Source: an uncultured Porphyromonadaceae bacterium
GTDB lineage: Bacteria; Bacteroidota; Bacteroidia; Bacteroidales; Muribaculaceae
Length of the DNA: 64,000 nt
Assembly (NCBI GenBank): GCA_902491625.1
Contig: CABUIO010000007.1
Location: 1 to 64,000, forward strand
Reading direction: 5' to 3'
Part shown: positions 7,498 to 14,983 of the stretch, piece after piece
Numbering within the stretch: position 1 is the first letter of the stretch
How the letters are laid out: the number at the start of each line of letters is the position of its first letter
Notes under the pieces: generated by a model
The model's database searches: none
Told to the model about the DNA's origin: nothing
Seen by the model: only the letters and a program-made list of their open reading frames with translations
Made by a program: the position numbers and the translations under genes

Positions 7498-8421
7498 ATG
7501 CTGAAATTCTACTCATGCGAAACCGGCGGCCTTGTCGAAAAGGATGAATGGATGCCTCACTACTGGATAAATGTGGAGGCTCCGGACGATCAGAACAAGG
7601 CGTTTCTGCGTGAGTCGCTGTGTGTTCCGGAATCGTTTCTGGATTATGTTCAGGATATCGACGAACGTCCCCGCTTCGAACATGAGGACGGCTGGCTGCT
7701 GACAATCGTGCGCATACCGCTCCGAGACAAGAACGATCCGTTGAGTTTCGCCACCGTACCGTTAGGCATAATGACGAAAGACGACATCATCATCACCGTA
7801 TGCATGGATCAGACAGAGATGATCCCGGACTTTATCAACCACTGCAACAAGCGGCACATAGACATCGACAATCAGCCTGACTTCGTGCTGCGCATCATCT
7901 ACTCCTCCACGTTCTGGTTTCTCAGGTATCTTGAGATCATCAACGACACGGAGACCGACTTCACGCGCCAGCTTGAGAAGAGCGTGCGCAACGAAATGCT
8001 GCTCAACATGATGCGTCTGCAGAAGTCGCTTGTCTATTTCAACACGTCGCTGCAGGGGAACAGTATGCTCGTCGAACGCCTTAACAAGGTCTATGCCGAC
8101 GACTGCGACGCCGATCTTCTTGAGGATGTCGAGATCGAGCTGCGTCAGGCGTGCAACACCGTGGCCATCTACACCGAGATACTCAGTAACAGCATGGACA
8201 CTTTCGCATCAGTAATCAGCAACAACGTCAACGACATAATGAAAAAGATGACGAGTATCTCCATCATCCTCATGATACCGACTCTTGTGGCGAGTTTCTA
8301 TGGCATGAATGTCGCCGTATGGCACGGTACATCCGCCGGAGCCTTCTGGGTCATCGTGCTCGCCTCGATGTCCGTCTCCGCCCTCATCTGGTACTGGCTC
8401 CGCCGCGTCCGCTGGCTCTGA
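7498..8421 (+). CDS. corA: CorA-family divalent metal transporter
   Basis: 307 residues. A long cytosolic alpha/beta and coiled-coil portion is followed by two C-terminal membrane helices. The first ends in YGMNV, the GMN signature of the CorA selectivity filter, and the basic C-terminus (YWLRRVRWL) fits the cytosolic end. CorA proteins are pentameric Mg2+ (also Co2+/Ni2+) channels of the inner membrane. Start ATG two bases after the pgeF stop. No obvious terminator before the rplU promoter at 8478. Confidence 0.93.
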   Translation: MLKFYSCETGGLVEKDEWMPHYWINVEAPDDQNKAFLRESLCVPESFLDYVQDIDERPRFEHEDGWLLTIVRIPLRDKNDPLSFATVPLGIMTKDDIIITVCMDQTEMIPDFINHCNKRHIDIDNQPDFVLRIIYSSTFWFLRYLEIINDTETDFTRQLEKSVRNEMLLNMMRLQKSLVYFNTSLQGNSMLVERLNKVYADDCDADLLEDVEIELRQACNTVAIYTEILSNSMDTFASVISNNVNDIMKKMTSISIILMIPTLVASFYGMNVAVWHGTSAGAFWVIVLASMSVSALIWYWLRRVRWL

Positions 8422-8477
8422 CCGCGCTGATTTTGCTATTTCTCTGCAGGAAATAATTGAAAATAAGGAGGAAAAAT

Positions 8478-8508
8478 TTGCGGGAACGGACAGAAAATGC
8501 TATCTTTG
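8478..8508 (+). promoter_or_regulatory. Promoter of rplU-rpmA
   Basis: TTG (8478-8480), 20 bases, then TATCTTTG (8501-8508), a full match to the Bacteroidetes consensus. The transcript would carry a leader of about 80 bases before rplU. I see no recognised ribosomal-protein leader motif in it. Confidence 0.85.
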
Positions 8509-8595
8509 CACCGCAAAATTAGGCCGCCAAGGCATTTATAAGTGATGCTTTAAGAGTATCCGCCCAACGGTAAAACTTGATAATCAAATTATTAG

Positions 8596-8916
8596 ATGTA
8601 CGCTATCGTAGAAATCAAAGGACAGCAGTTCAAAGCCGAAGAGGGTAAATATCTGTATGTCCACCACCTCGGCGATGTGAAAGCCGGCGACGCTGTTGAG
8701 TTTGAGAAAGTGTTGCTGCTTGATGTCGACGGTGATGTCAAGGTGGGCGCTCCCACAGTCGAAGGTTCCAAAGTGGCCTGCGAGGTTGTCGAGCCGCTCG
8801 TGAAAGGAGACAAAGTGATCGTATTCAAGAAAAAACGTCGCAAAGGCTACCGTCGTAAAAACGGCCACCGCCAGCAGTTCTCCAAAGTGATAATCAAAAC
8901 TATAGTAAAAGCTTAA
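8596..8916 (+). CDS. rplU: 50S ribosomal protein L21
   Basis: 106 residues starting MYAIVEIKGQQFKAEEGKYL, the standard L21 N-terminus, with the basic 23S-binding C-terminal stretch FKKKRRKGYRRKNGHRQ. L21 binds 23S rRNA domain VI and L20. Followed 14 bases later by rpmA, the conserved L21-L27 pair. The leader starts at the promoter at 8478-8508. Confidence 0.98.
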   Translation: MYAIVEIKGQQFKAEEGKYLYVHHLGDVKAGDAVEFEKVLLLDVDGDVKVGAPTVEGSKVACEVVEPLVKGDKVIVFKKKRRKGYRRKNGHRQQFSKVIIKTIVKA

Positions 8917-8930
8917 TCCTCTATTCAGAA

Positions 8931-9194
8931 ATGGCTCATAAAAAAGGTGTCGGTAGTTCGAAGAACGGCCGTGAATCAGAAAGCAAACGATTAGGTGTCA
9001 AGATATTCGGCGGCAGCAACTGCAAGGCCGGCAATATCATCAAGCGTCAGCGTGGCACACAGCATCATCCCGGTCTGAATGTGGGTATGGGCAAGGATCA
9101 CACTCTCTTCGCTCTTATCGACGGTGTGGTGATGTTTACCACCGGCAAGGAAGGCCGCAGATATATCAACGTGCAGCCCCATCCCGCCAAATAA
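8931..9194 (+). CDS. rpmA: 50S ribosomal protein L27
   Basis: 87 residues beginning MAHKKGVGSSKNGRESESK, the flexible N-terminal tail that reaches the peptidyl-transferase centre. The conserved RQRGTQHHPGLNVGMGKDHT follows. There is no N-terminal extension of the type cleaved in Firmicutes. Second gene of rplU-rpmA, ended by a hairpin at 9227-9258. Confidence 0.98.
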   Translation: MAHKKGVGSSKNGRESESKRLGVKIFGGSNCKAGNIIKRQRGTQHHPGLNVGMGKDHTLFALIDGVVMFTTGKEGRRYINVQPHPAK

Positions 9195-9226
9195 CAATAC
9201 ACATCAGTTGAAAACCTGATGAAAAG

Positions 9227-9264
9227 CAGGGACGGTGCCTTTAAGGGCGTCGTCCCTGTTGTTT
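9227..9264 (+). terminator. Terminator of rplU-rpmA
   Basis: Stem CAGGGACG...GCC / GGGC...CGTCCCTG (9227-9258) with a small loop, followed by the T-rich TTGTTTGTG. It lies 32 bases after the rpmA stop. Confidence 0.75.
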
Positions 9265-9458
9265 GTGAGGGATTGCTTTTGAGGCGGATTCCGAACAAGG
9301 GGGACATTGAGGAATCATTTTTTTCGGACGGATACGAAAAGGCCTTTCGTTGACGTGACGGCAGTATCACGACAAAGCAACCGTAAACTGTTGTATGTAG
9401 AGCTGGAATCAAAAGCGGTGGAGAAGTAAGGACAGGCCGGAGGTCTGTCTGTGTTGCT

Positions 9459-9605
9459 AACCGCGGCCTTCAGGCCGTGGACAGGCTGCCATATAGCATA
9501 ACGCGTCGCGGAGCGATGCGTGTGTGGTGATGTCGATACCGTACGACGTCGCTCCGCGACTGATTTTCCGGTGTGATCTCCTTCCACGGCCTGAAGGCCG
9601 CGGTT
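9459..9605. repeat. Nested perfect inverted repeat (147 bp)
   Basis: A perfect 23-bp inverted repeat (left arm 9459-9481, core CGCGGCCTTCAGGCCGTGG; right arm 9583-9605) encloses a second perfect 12-bp pair (GTCGCGGAGCGA at 9505-9516, complement at 9549-9560). The outer arm is itself partly palindromic (CGGCCTTCAGGCCG). It carries no gene. REP/BIME-like. Confidence 0.8.
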
Positions 9606-9826
9606 GGCAAAACGGCCGAACCTCCGGTCCGGCGCTTTTGACACAGCCTCCTATCAATAAAGCAACCGCTTGCGCGGTTTTTCACTCGCGTCGTTTTTTG
9701 TGAACATGAGAATACTTGTGCTGTCGCTCGACCTCTCCGAGGCCGTTTATCGTATACTGTGCTATCACCGCGTCTGCCTACGCTTGGAGGCGAGTATCTC
9801 GTGTGACGGAGAGACACCCACCCTAA

Positions 9827-9954
9827 CGTAGGGCTGGACCATGGTCCAGCCGCCGTTGCCTATGGCCATGTGTCTTAGTGTTATATATGTGTGGCGAGAT
9901 ACGTGCAGTAGGGCGATATGTGGTGTGGCGGCTGCACCATGGTGCAGCCCTACG
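9827..9954. repeat. Pair of 28-bp palindromic repeats in inverse orientation
   Basis: Left arm 9827-9854 contains the perfect palindrome GGCTGGACCATGGTCCAGCC; right arm 9927-9954 contains GGCTGCACCATGGTGCAGCC. The two arms are inverted relative to one another (26 of 28 match). The two differences are symmetrical and keep each palindrome perfect. Region 9265-10070 holds no credible gene. Confidence 0.78.
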
Positions 9955-10029
9955 CTCGGATGGAGTCATTTTTGATCGTGGACATTTCCATGCTCGGATG
10001 GAGTCATTTTGGATCGGGGACTTTCCCTC
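9954..10029. repeat. 38-bp tandem repeat, two copies
   Basis: GCTCGGATGGAGTCATTTT starts at 9954 and again at 9992, giving two 38-bp units with a few differences. The first unit begins at the edge of the palindromic arm ending at 9954. The array lies 41 bases from the stop of the DUF6048 gene. Confidence 0.65.
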
Positions 10030-10070
10030 TACGCTGTTAGGGATTTGTCAAACATAATCCTTGGGGTTGG

Positions 10071-10934
10071 TCAGGGTTCGGGGGTGGGGGAAGGGGTGGT
10101 CTCTTTGTGGAGGGGAAGGGTGTAGATGACGGAGAAGGTGAAGCCGAAGTGGGTGGTGCGCGGACCGTAGCCGGGAATGTACCATGGGGTGAATTCGCCG
10201 CCGAAGGGGGATGCCTGCGTGGGGGCGGTTTTGGTGGCTTTGTTGCTGAGGATGAAGCGGTAGCGTGCTGTCCAGCCCATGGATAGGTTGCGCCAGAGGT
10301 TTACTTTGAGGCCAAGAAGTGCTTCGCCGTAGAGCGCGGTGCTGTTGAGCGATTTGAAGTCGAGTTTCTGAGTCTCGTCCCAATAGTCGCTGTTGACCGT
10401 GACGTCTTCAAGCGAGTAGTGGAAGGAGGATAATCCCAGGCGTAGTCCTCCGAGGAGCTGATAGCGCGGGTTGCTTTTGTAGAGGAAATTGTAGTCGGCG
10501 CCGATTTTGGCGTAGAAAGCCGGTGAGCCTTTGTAGGTGTAGTTGTTGCCGTCGGGCTGCTTGCTTGCCGCTCCGATGCCGAGTTCCACGGTGGGGAAAA
10601 GCCAGTTCCATAGTCCGATGTTTGCCCAGATGTCGGCGCCGCCGTAATGACTGCCTGCGATGGCGAGAATGCCGTCGAAGAAATTGATTCCGACATTAAT
10701 CTCCGAAAATTTGGGATATACAGGACCGGGAGAGACTTTTTTTGCGTCGACAGTGTCAAGTGTGGCAAGGAAAAGGACCGGCTCGTCGAGAGGTTTGCCG
10801 TGTTTGTCGTAATAGTGGAGCGTTGGCGTGGGCGGCTTTTTGTCGTCGGTCTCGACAGGTGTGACCTTGCGTTGTGCCGCGACAGAAAAGCATGTGCAGA
10901 GGATGATCGATATGAAAAGGATGTGTCGAAGCAT
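10071..10934 (-). CDS. DUF6048 family outer-membrane-like protein
   Basis: 287 residues. The start at 10934 gives a signal peptide (MLRHILFISIILCTCFSVAAQ). The mature part is rich in alternating aromatic strands (GIGAASKQPDGNNY, LGGLRLGLSSFHYS, MGWTARYRFILS) and ends with FTFSVIYTLPL, which looks like a small outer-membrane beta-barrel. It matches the Bacteroidetes family DUF6048, usually encoded next to a DUF6452 lipoprotein as here (five bases apart). The frame is open for 49 residues upstream of my start, but that part overlaps the DUF6452 gene. Function unknown; it is last in a four-gene minus-strand operon. Confidence 0.82.
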   Translation of the reverse strand: MLRHILFISIILCTCFSVAAQRKVTPVETDDKKPPTPTLHYYDKHGKPLDEPVLFLATLDTVDAKKVSPGPVYPKFSEINVGINFFDGILAIAGSHYGGADIWANIGLWNWLFPTVELGIGAASKQPDGNNYTYKGSPAFYAKIGADYNFLYKSNPRYQLLGGLRLGLSSFHYSLEDVTVNSDYWDETQKLDFKSLNSTALYGEALLGLKVNLWRNLSMGWTARYRFILSNKATKTAPTQASPFGGEFTPWYIPGYGPRTTHFGFTFSVIYTLPLHKETTPSPTPEP

Positions 10935-10939
10935 GTCTC

Positions 10940-11473
10940 TTATTGTTCTTGGGTTCGGAAGTATATCCGAAGGTTGGCTTTGGGGAGGTTGTCGATGTAT
11001 CCCTGCGGGCAGACAACCGAGTCGATGAGAAATGATGTGTGGGAGATTTTCACGTCGTCGAATCGATAGAAGACACCGCATGCCTGCGATTCAAAGACGG
11101 GGACATTGCGGTAGGTGAAGGAAATAGTGTCGTCAGGTGCGGAGGGTAGAATGCGACGTATTGCGTCGTATCGGATGACGAACGATGTCTTCTCCTCGTC
11201 GATGCGGAAGGGGAAGTAGATCTGCGAGACGTTGCGTGCGGTGTCAAGAATCATTGAGTCGCGGGGCACACCGACTCCCCAGACCGAAATGCTGTCGATG
11301 GTGATTGCCTGAGGAGCTTCCGATGATGAGTAGAGGTCGGCAAGGGGTAGCGAATTGCGGTTGTCGTAGCATTCGTCGGTGCCGCAGGATGCTGCGACTG
11401 CTCCGAGGATCGCCGCTGTCAGCGCTACGGCCGGAAGATGCCTGAGTCCGGTGAGATGTCTGCGTCGTGTCAT
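10940..11473 (-). CDS. DUF6452 family lipoprotein
   Basis: 177 residues. An N-terminal hydrophobic stretch ends in AAILGAVAASCGTDEC, giving a lipobox with Cys at about residue 30. The body matches the DUF6452 family of Bacteroidetes (no known activity). I use the ATG at 11473, which overlaps the glycosyltransferase stop by four bases (ATGA coupling); the frame upstream of it is a shadow of that gene. The next gene, DUF6048, starts five bases later. This lipoprotein plus barrel pair probably works together at the outer membrane; that is inference. Confidence 0.82.
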   Translation of the reverse strand: MTRRRHLTGLRHLPAVALTAAILGAVAASCGTDECYDNRNSLPLADLYSSSEAPQAITIDSISVWGVGVPRDSMILDTARNVSQIYFPFRIDEEKTSFVIRYDAIRRILPSAPDDTISFTYRNVPVFESQACGVFYRFDDVKISHTSFLIDSVVCPQGYIDNLPKANLRIYFRTQEQ

Positions 11474-12420
11474 ATCTCCTCCTTGATGCCGTAGACATTG
11501 CGCTCCGCGGCGTTGCGTGCGATGAGTTCGCCCATGAATCCGGTGAGGAAAAATTGCGTGCCGAGCACCATTGCCGTCAGGGCGAGATAGAAATAGATCG
11601 AGTTGGTGACGTAGAAATGGAACGAGTCGCAGACAAGCGCCACCATCTTGAGGATCAGGATGATGAAAACGGCCAGAAAACCGAGAAGGAACATCAGCGA
11701 GCCCATGAGGCCGAAGATGTGCATCGGTTTTACACCGAATTTGCTCTGGAACCATAGCGTGCCGAGGTCGAGGTATCCGTTGACGAAACGGTCGAGGCCG
11801 AATTTGGTCTTGCCGTATTTGCGTGCCTGATGGTGGACGACCTTCTCGCCGATACGTCTGTAGCCTGCGTTCTTGGCAAGGTAGGGAATGTAGCGGTGCA
11901 TGTCGCCATAGACCTCGATATGCTTGACGACCTCATTGCGGTAAGCCTTGAGCCCGCAGTTGAAATCGTGTAGGTTGCCGATGCCGCTGACCTTGCGGGC
12001 CGTAGCGTTGAAGAGCTTTGTGGGAATGGTTTTCGAGAGGGGATCGTAGCGTTTCTTTTTCCATCCGGAGACGAGGTCGAAACCGTCCTGCGTGATCATG
12101 CGGTAGAGTTCGGGAATCTCGTCGGGGCAGTCCTGCAGGTCGGCGTCCATGGTGATGACGACATCGCCCTTGGCACGCTGGAATCCTGTGTTGAGAGCCG
12201 GCGACTTGCCGTAGTTGCGCGAGAAAGAGACGGCGTGGATGCAGGGATTTTTTTCAGCAAGTTGCCTTATGACCTCCCAGGAATTGTCGGAGCTGCCGTC
12301 GTTGACGAAGATGATCTCGTAGGAGAACTTGTTGGCGTCCATCACGCGCTCGATCCATGCGGTGAGTTCCGGGAGCGATTCGGCCTCGTTATATAAGGGT
12401 ATTATGATCGAAATGTCCAT
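11470..12420 (-). CDS. GT2-family polyprenyl-phosphate glycosyltransferase (GtrB/DPM1-like)
   Basis: 316 residues. A GT-A domain (IIPLYNEAESLPEL at the N-terminus, FVNDGSSDNSW, and MDADLQDCPDEI with the DxD-type metal site) is followed by two C-terminal membrane helices near residues 230-295. This layout is that of enzymes that load a sugar onto undecaprenyl phosphate for later transfer across the membrane (GtrB, YkcC, DPM1-like). The sugar is unknown. It follows the DUF4199 gene by 30 bases and overlaps the DUF6452 gene by four. Confidence 0.9.
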   Translation of the reverse strand: MDISIIIPLYNEAESLPELTAWIERVMDANKFSYEIIFVNDGSSDNSWEVIRQLAEKNPCIHAVSFSRNYGKSPALNTGFQRAKGDVVITMDADLQDCPDEIPELYRMITQDGFDLVSGWKKKRYDPLSKTIPTKLFNATARKVSGIGNLHDFNCGLKAYRNEVVKHIEVYGDMHRYIPYLAKNAGYRRIGEKVVHHQARKYGKTKFGLDRFVNGYLDLGTLWFQSKFGVKPMHIFGLMGSLMFLLGFLAVFIILILKMVALVCDSFHFYVTNSIYFYLALTAMVLGTQFFLTGFMGELIARNAAERNVYGIKEEI

Positions 12421-12450
12421 TTTTTCTTAGCGGATTGTATAGAATAAATG

Positions 12451-13011
12451 TCACAGCACGTCGGCAGATCCTCTCATTGAGCGTCGCCCGCGGAACATTA
12501 GTGCCCAGGCGCATACCATCGACAGAATGCTGCCGAAGAAAACCGTAGACCATACCATCGAGAGCACGAGCTGCATCGGAGAGGGTACGGTTCCGCTGTC
12601 GAGCGCGCGTTGCATCATTATCATCTGTTCCTGATATTGTGCGCTTTGTCCGGATTGCTGCACTGTGGCGATGGCTGTGCGCAGATATTCGGCGAAGAAG
12701 TCAGGTTGCACGTAGATGAGCCATGCCGCCGTGACGAGAGCGCAGATCAGCGAGCCGCACAGCGTGATCATTATTCCGGCAGTCCAGATAGCCGAGAATG
12801 TCCTGTTGTGTGGCGCCTCGCGATACATGCGCCGCAGCATCAGATAGAGCATCACCGGCACTCCGGCAAGAAGCGCCGACATGAGCAGAAGCAGCGCCGG
12901 CACACGCGGACTCGCTATCAGACATGCCGACATGGCGATGAAATACAGCCCCATGTAGCGTCCGTCTTCGGCTCCATAGCGGTATACCGACTTTCTGTTG
13001 TCCTTTTCCAA
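12451..13011 (-). CDS. DUF4199 domain membrane protein
   Basis: 186 residues with four predicted membrane helices and the general plan of DUF4199, a Bacteroidetes inner-membrane family often found before a GT2 glycosyltransferase, as here. The start codon is TTG at 13009-13011 (reads MEKDNRKSVYRYG); I see no better start, because the 193-bp repeat copy 2 begins at the very next base. The insertion may have removed the first base of an original ATG. First gene of the operon DUF4199-GT2-DUF6452-DUF6048. Confidence 0.8.
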   Translation of the reverse strand: MEKDNRKSVYRYGAEDGRYMGLYFIAMSACLIASPRVPALLLLMSALLAGVPVMLYLMLRRMYREAPHNRTFSAIWTAGIMITLCGSLICALVTAAWLIYVQPDFFAEYLRTAIATVQQSGQSAQYQEQMIMMQRALDSGTVPSPMQLVLSMVWSTVFFGSILSMVCAWALMFRGRRSMRGSADVL

Positions 13012-13205
13012 AAGTAACTCTTAAAAATTAGTTAATGTTAAAGCAGTTCATTTAACTCACATTTTCTGATACATCCTTGCTCGTCTTTTTGGCGCTTTAG
13101 CCGTTCTCGCTCAGTCATATAGCCTGCTACACTCCTTCGCTTCACCGACTAAATCACTCAAAAACAGTTCGCAATTATGTGTCATCTGATTTTTGCGAGT
13201 CACTT
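13012..13205 (+). repeat. 193-bp foldback repeat, copy 2
   Basis: Same element and orientation as 5288-5480 (194 bp here). The left end AAGTAACTCTTAAAAATTAG is intact; the right terminal repeat has one change (GAGTCACTT instead of GAGTTACTT). The left end touches the start codon of the DUF4199 gene. The right end lies eight bases from a minus-strand -7 box (13213-13220). Confidence 0.85.
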
Positions 13206-13212
13206 AACTCGG

Positions 13213-13220
13213 CAAAGTTA
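13213..13220 (-). promoter_or_regulatory. Possible -7 box reading into repeat copy 2
   Basis: On the minus strand TAACTTTG, a full match to the -7 consensus; the -33 region is TTT rather than TTG. The predicted start falls at about 13206, the edge of the 193-bp repeat, so the repeat would form the whole leader of the DUF4199 mRNA. Confidence 0.5.
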
Positions 13221-13326
13221 ACAAATTCTACTGTAAGTAAAAACATTAGAATGTCAATAGTCGTTAATAAGGTATCGGCGCCATCCGCGGCTCCGGATAT
13301 TATGAATCTTATCTATTGTAAATGTC

Positions 13327-14379
13327 ATGGTTAAGAAATTCTTGATTGATACTATGTTGGCGACCGCTGTCATTGCGGGCGCCGCGTCGTTGCCTCATGA
13401 GGCTTCGGCATGCACACGTGTGGTCTACGAGGGGAAGGACAGCCTCTACATTGTCGGTCGTTCGCTGGACTGGAAAACTCCGATTCCGACCAATCTCTAT
13501 GTCTATCCCGCAGGCATAGATAAGCAGGGCAACGTTCAGGAAAATTCCGTGAAATGGACATCCAAATACGGCGCGGTTTACGCCGTGGGCTACGATGGCG
13601 GCGTCACGGAAGGGATGAACGAGAAGGGACTCGCAGTCAACGGCCTATTTTGCAAAGGGACGATCTACACCAACGACTCCACTGAAAATCGTGCTCCCAT
13701 GTCTCTTTCTGTCTTTACGGCATGGCTTCTTGACATGAACGCCACCGTCCCCGAAGTGCTGGAGGCTGTGAGAAAGCATGATTTCAACATCAGCGGCGCC
13801 ACTTTCGACGGGGGCACAGTCAGCACGCTCCATTGGGGTGTCTCTGACGCTCAGGGACGTTCTGCCGTGTTTGAATTTGACCATGGCACTATCAGGATTT
13901 ATGAAGGTGAGGCTTGCCGGGTGCTCACCAATGACCCACAGTGGCCGGCGATGCAGGCCATCGAAGACTACTGGAAAGCCGTGGGAGGCACCAACATGCT
14001 TCCCGGCACCGTGCGCAGTTCTGACAGATACGCCCGTGCCGCGTTCTTCATACGCAATGTCGAGGCCGTGGGCGACCGTCCGACCGGAGTGAGCATCACT
14101 CGCTCCGTGCTTGGGGTAGCTTCCGTGCCGTATCTCTACACAGTCGACGGCGAACCCAATGTAAGCTCCACGCAGTGGCGTTCTTTCGCTGACTTGCGCG
14201 ACAGATGCTATTACTTCGACATTGTCACGAATCCCGGACTATTCTATATCGACCTCAAGGCTCTGGATCTGCGTCCAGGCGCTCCTGTCCTGAAGCTTGA
14301 CACCTCCGTAAGCTCCACTTACGTCGGCGATGTCACCAAGAAGCTACGGAAGTCGGAGCCTTTCAAGCCAATGTACTGA
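13327..14379 (+). CDS. Choloylglycine hydrolase-family amidase (penicillin V acylase / bile salt hydrolase type)
   Basis: 350 residues, secreted. The signal peptide ends EASA before Cys29, which would become the N-terminal nucleophile after cleavage (Ntn-hydrolase). From that Cys, Arg45 (GRSLDW) and Asp48 lie at +16 and +19, the same spacing as Cys2, Arg18 and Asp21 of bile salt hydrolases. Asn201 (LTNDP) and an Arg in SSDRYARAAF match the later catalytic pair. The bile-salt-specific Asn of the AGLNF motif is not present: the protein has NGLFC. That leaves penicillin V acylase, N-acyl homoserine lactone or another linear amide as substrate. Periplasmic or exported; stands before a lipoprotein gene. 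Confidence 0.88.
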   Translation: MVKKFLIDTMLATAVIAGAASLPHEASACTRVVYEGKDSLYIVGRSLDWKTPIPTNLYVYPAGIDKQGNVQENSVKWTSKYGAVYAVGYDGGVTEGMNEKGLAVNGLFCKGTIYTNDSTENRAPMSLSVFTAWLLDMNATVPEVLEAVRKHDFNISGATFDGGTVSTLHWGVSDAQGRSAVFEFDHGTIRIYEGEACRVLTNDPQWPAMQAIEDYWKAVGGTNMLPGTVRSSDRYARAAFFIRNVEAVGDRPTGVSITRSVLGVASVPYLYTVDGEPNVSSTQWRSFADLRDRCYYFDIVTNPGLFYIDLKALDLRPGAPVLKLDTSVSSTYVGDVTKKLRKSEPFKPMY

Positions 14380-14413
14380 TCGCCTGCGGCCTTGCAAAAA
14401 CTCCATATTGCTG

Positions 14414-14974
14414 ATGAAACTAACCCGAACAATCCTTACGACGAGCCTCCGGACAATGGCAATCCTGTCATTGCCGGGAGGTCTGTTAGTCACCTCCGGG
14501 TGCACCCGCAACAGTGTGCCTTCCGCGACTCCGGCGGCGAGTCACGAACCGACGGCATCCTACATGCCAAAGGCCCTGATTTACAAAACTACATGCGACT
14601 GTCCCGACCTCGTGCCAGTGAGTGTTGCGCCGAACGGACGCGAACTGATTTCCTATCCGGCGCCTTCCGACCTGACACCCTCCTCAATGCCGCTGAGTCT
14701 TACCGACGGATGGTGGCTCGACCGCCGCGGAATAACCTCTACCACCAGATTCACTACGTTTACCTATACGGAGTATAGGTCTCTGGATAAGGCGCCCGAC
14801 CCTTCGAAACTTCTCTCGAGTCTTGACCGCGACTGCCGGATCATAGAGATACGCGAGCTGCCAATGACAACATCCGAGGCCGCCTCCGACACCGCTGCCG
14901 TCAACCGCTTCATCACCTCCGGGCTTTCCGGTTGTAAGCTGATATATTCCCTGCCCACAATGAAACACCCATAA
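14414..14974 (+). CDS. Conserved lipoprotein, unknown function
   Basis: 186 residues from the ATG at 14414. Signal peptide with lipobox SLPGGLLVTSGC (Cys at about residue 30). The body contains YPAPSDL and GWWLDRRGI segments that I recall from other Bacteroidales secreted proteins without known function. It sits between the choloylglycine-family amidase (34 bases upstream) and the C10 peptidase (nine bases downstream), all on the plus strand, so co-transcription is likely. Longer open frame upstream overlaps the amidase gene and is not used. Confidence 0.72.
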   Translation: MKLTRTILTTSLRTMAILSLPGGLLVTSGCTRNSVPSATPAASHEPTASYMPKALIYKTTCDCPDLVPVSVAPNGRELISYPAPSDLTPSSMPLSLTDGWWLDRRGITSTTRFTTFTYTEYRSLDKAPDPSKLLSSLDRDCRIIEIRELPMTTSEAASDTAAVNRFITSGLSGCKLIYSLPTMKHP

Positions 14975-14983
14975 AAACAGTAT

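Noticed and set aside
9459..9605. CRISPR array
   Set aside because: The repeats are inverted and not regularly spaced direct repeats; there are no spacers and no cas genes anywhere in the window.
9098..9817. Several overlapping minus-strand ORFs in the gap after rpmA
   Set aside because: They run over palindromes and the rpmA gene, are Arg/Ser-rich and show no domain, typical of GC-rich non-coding DNA.
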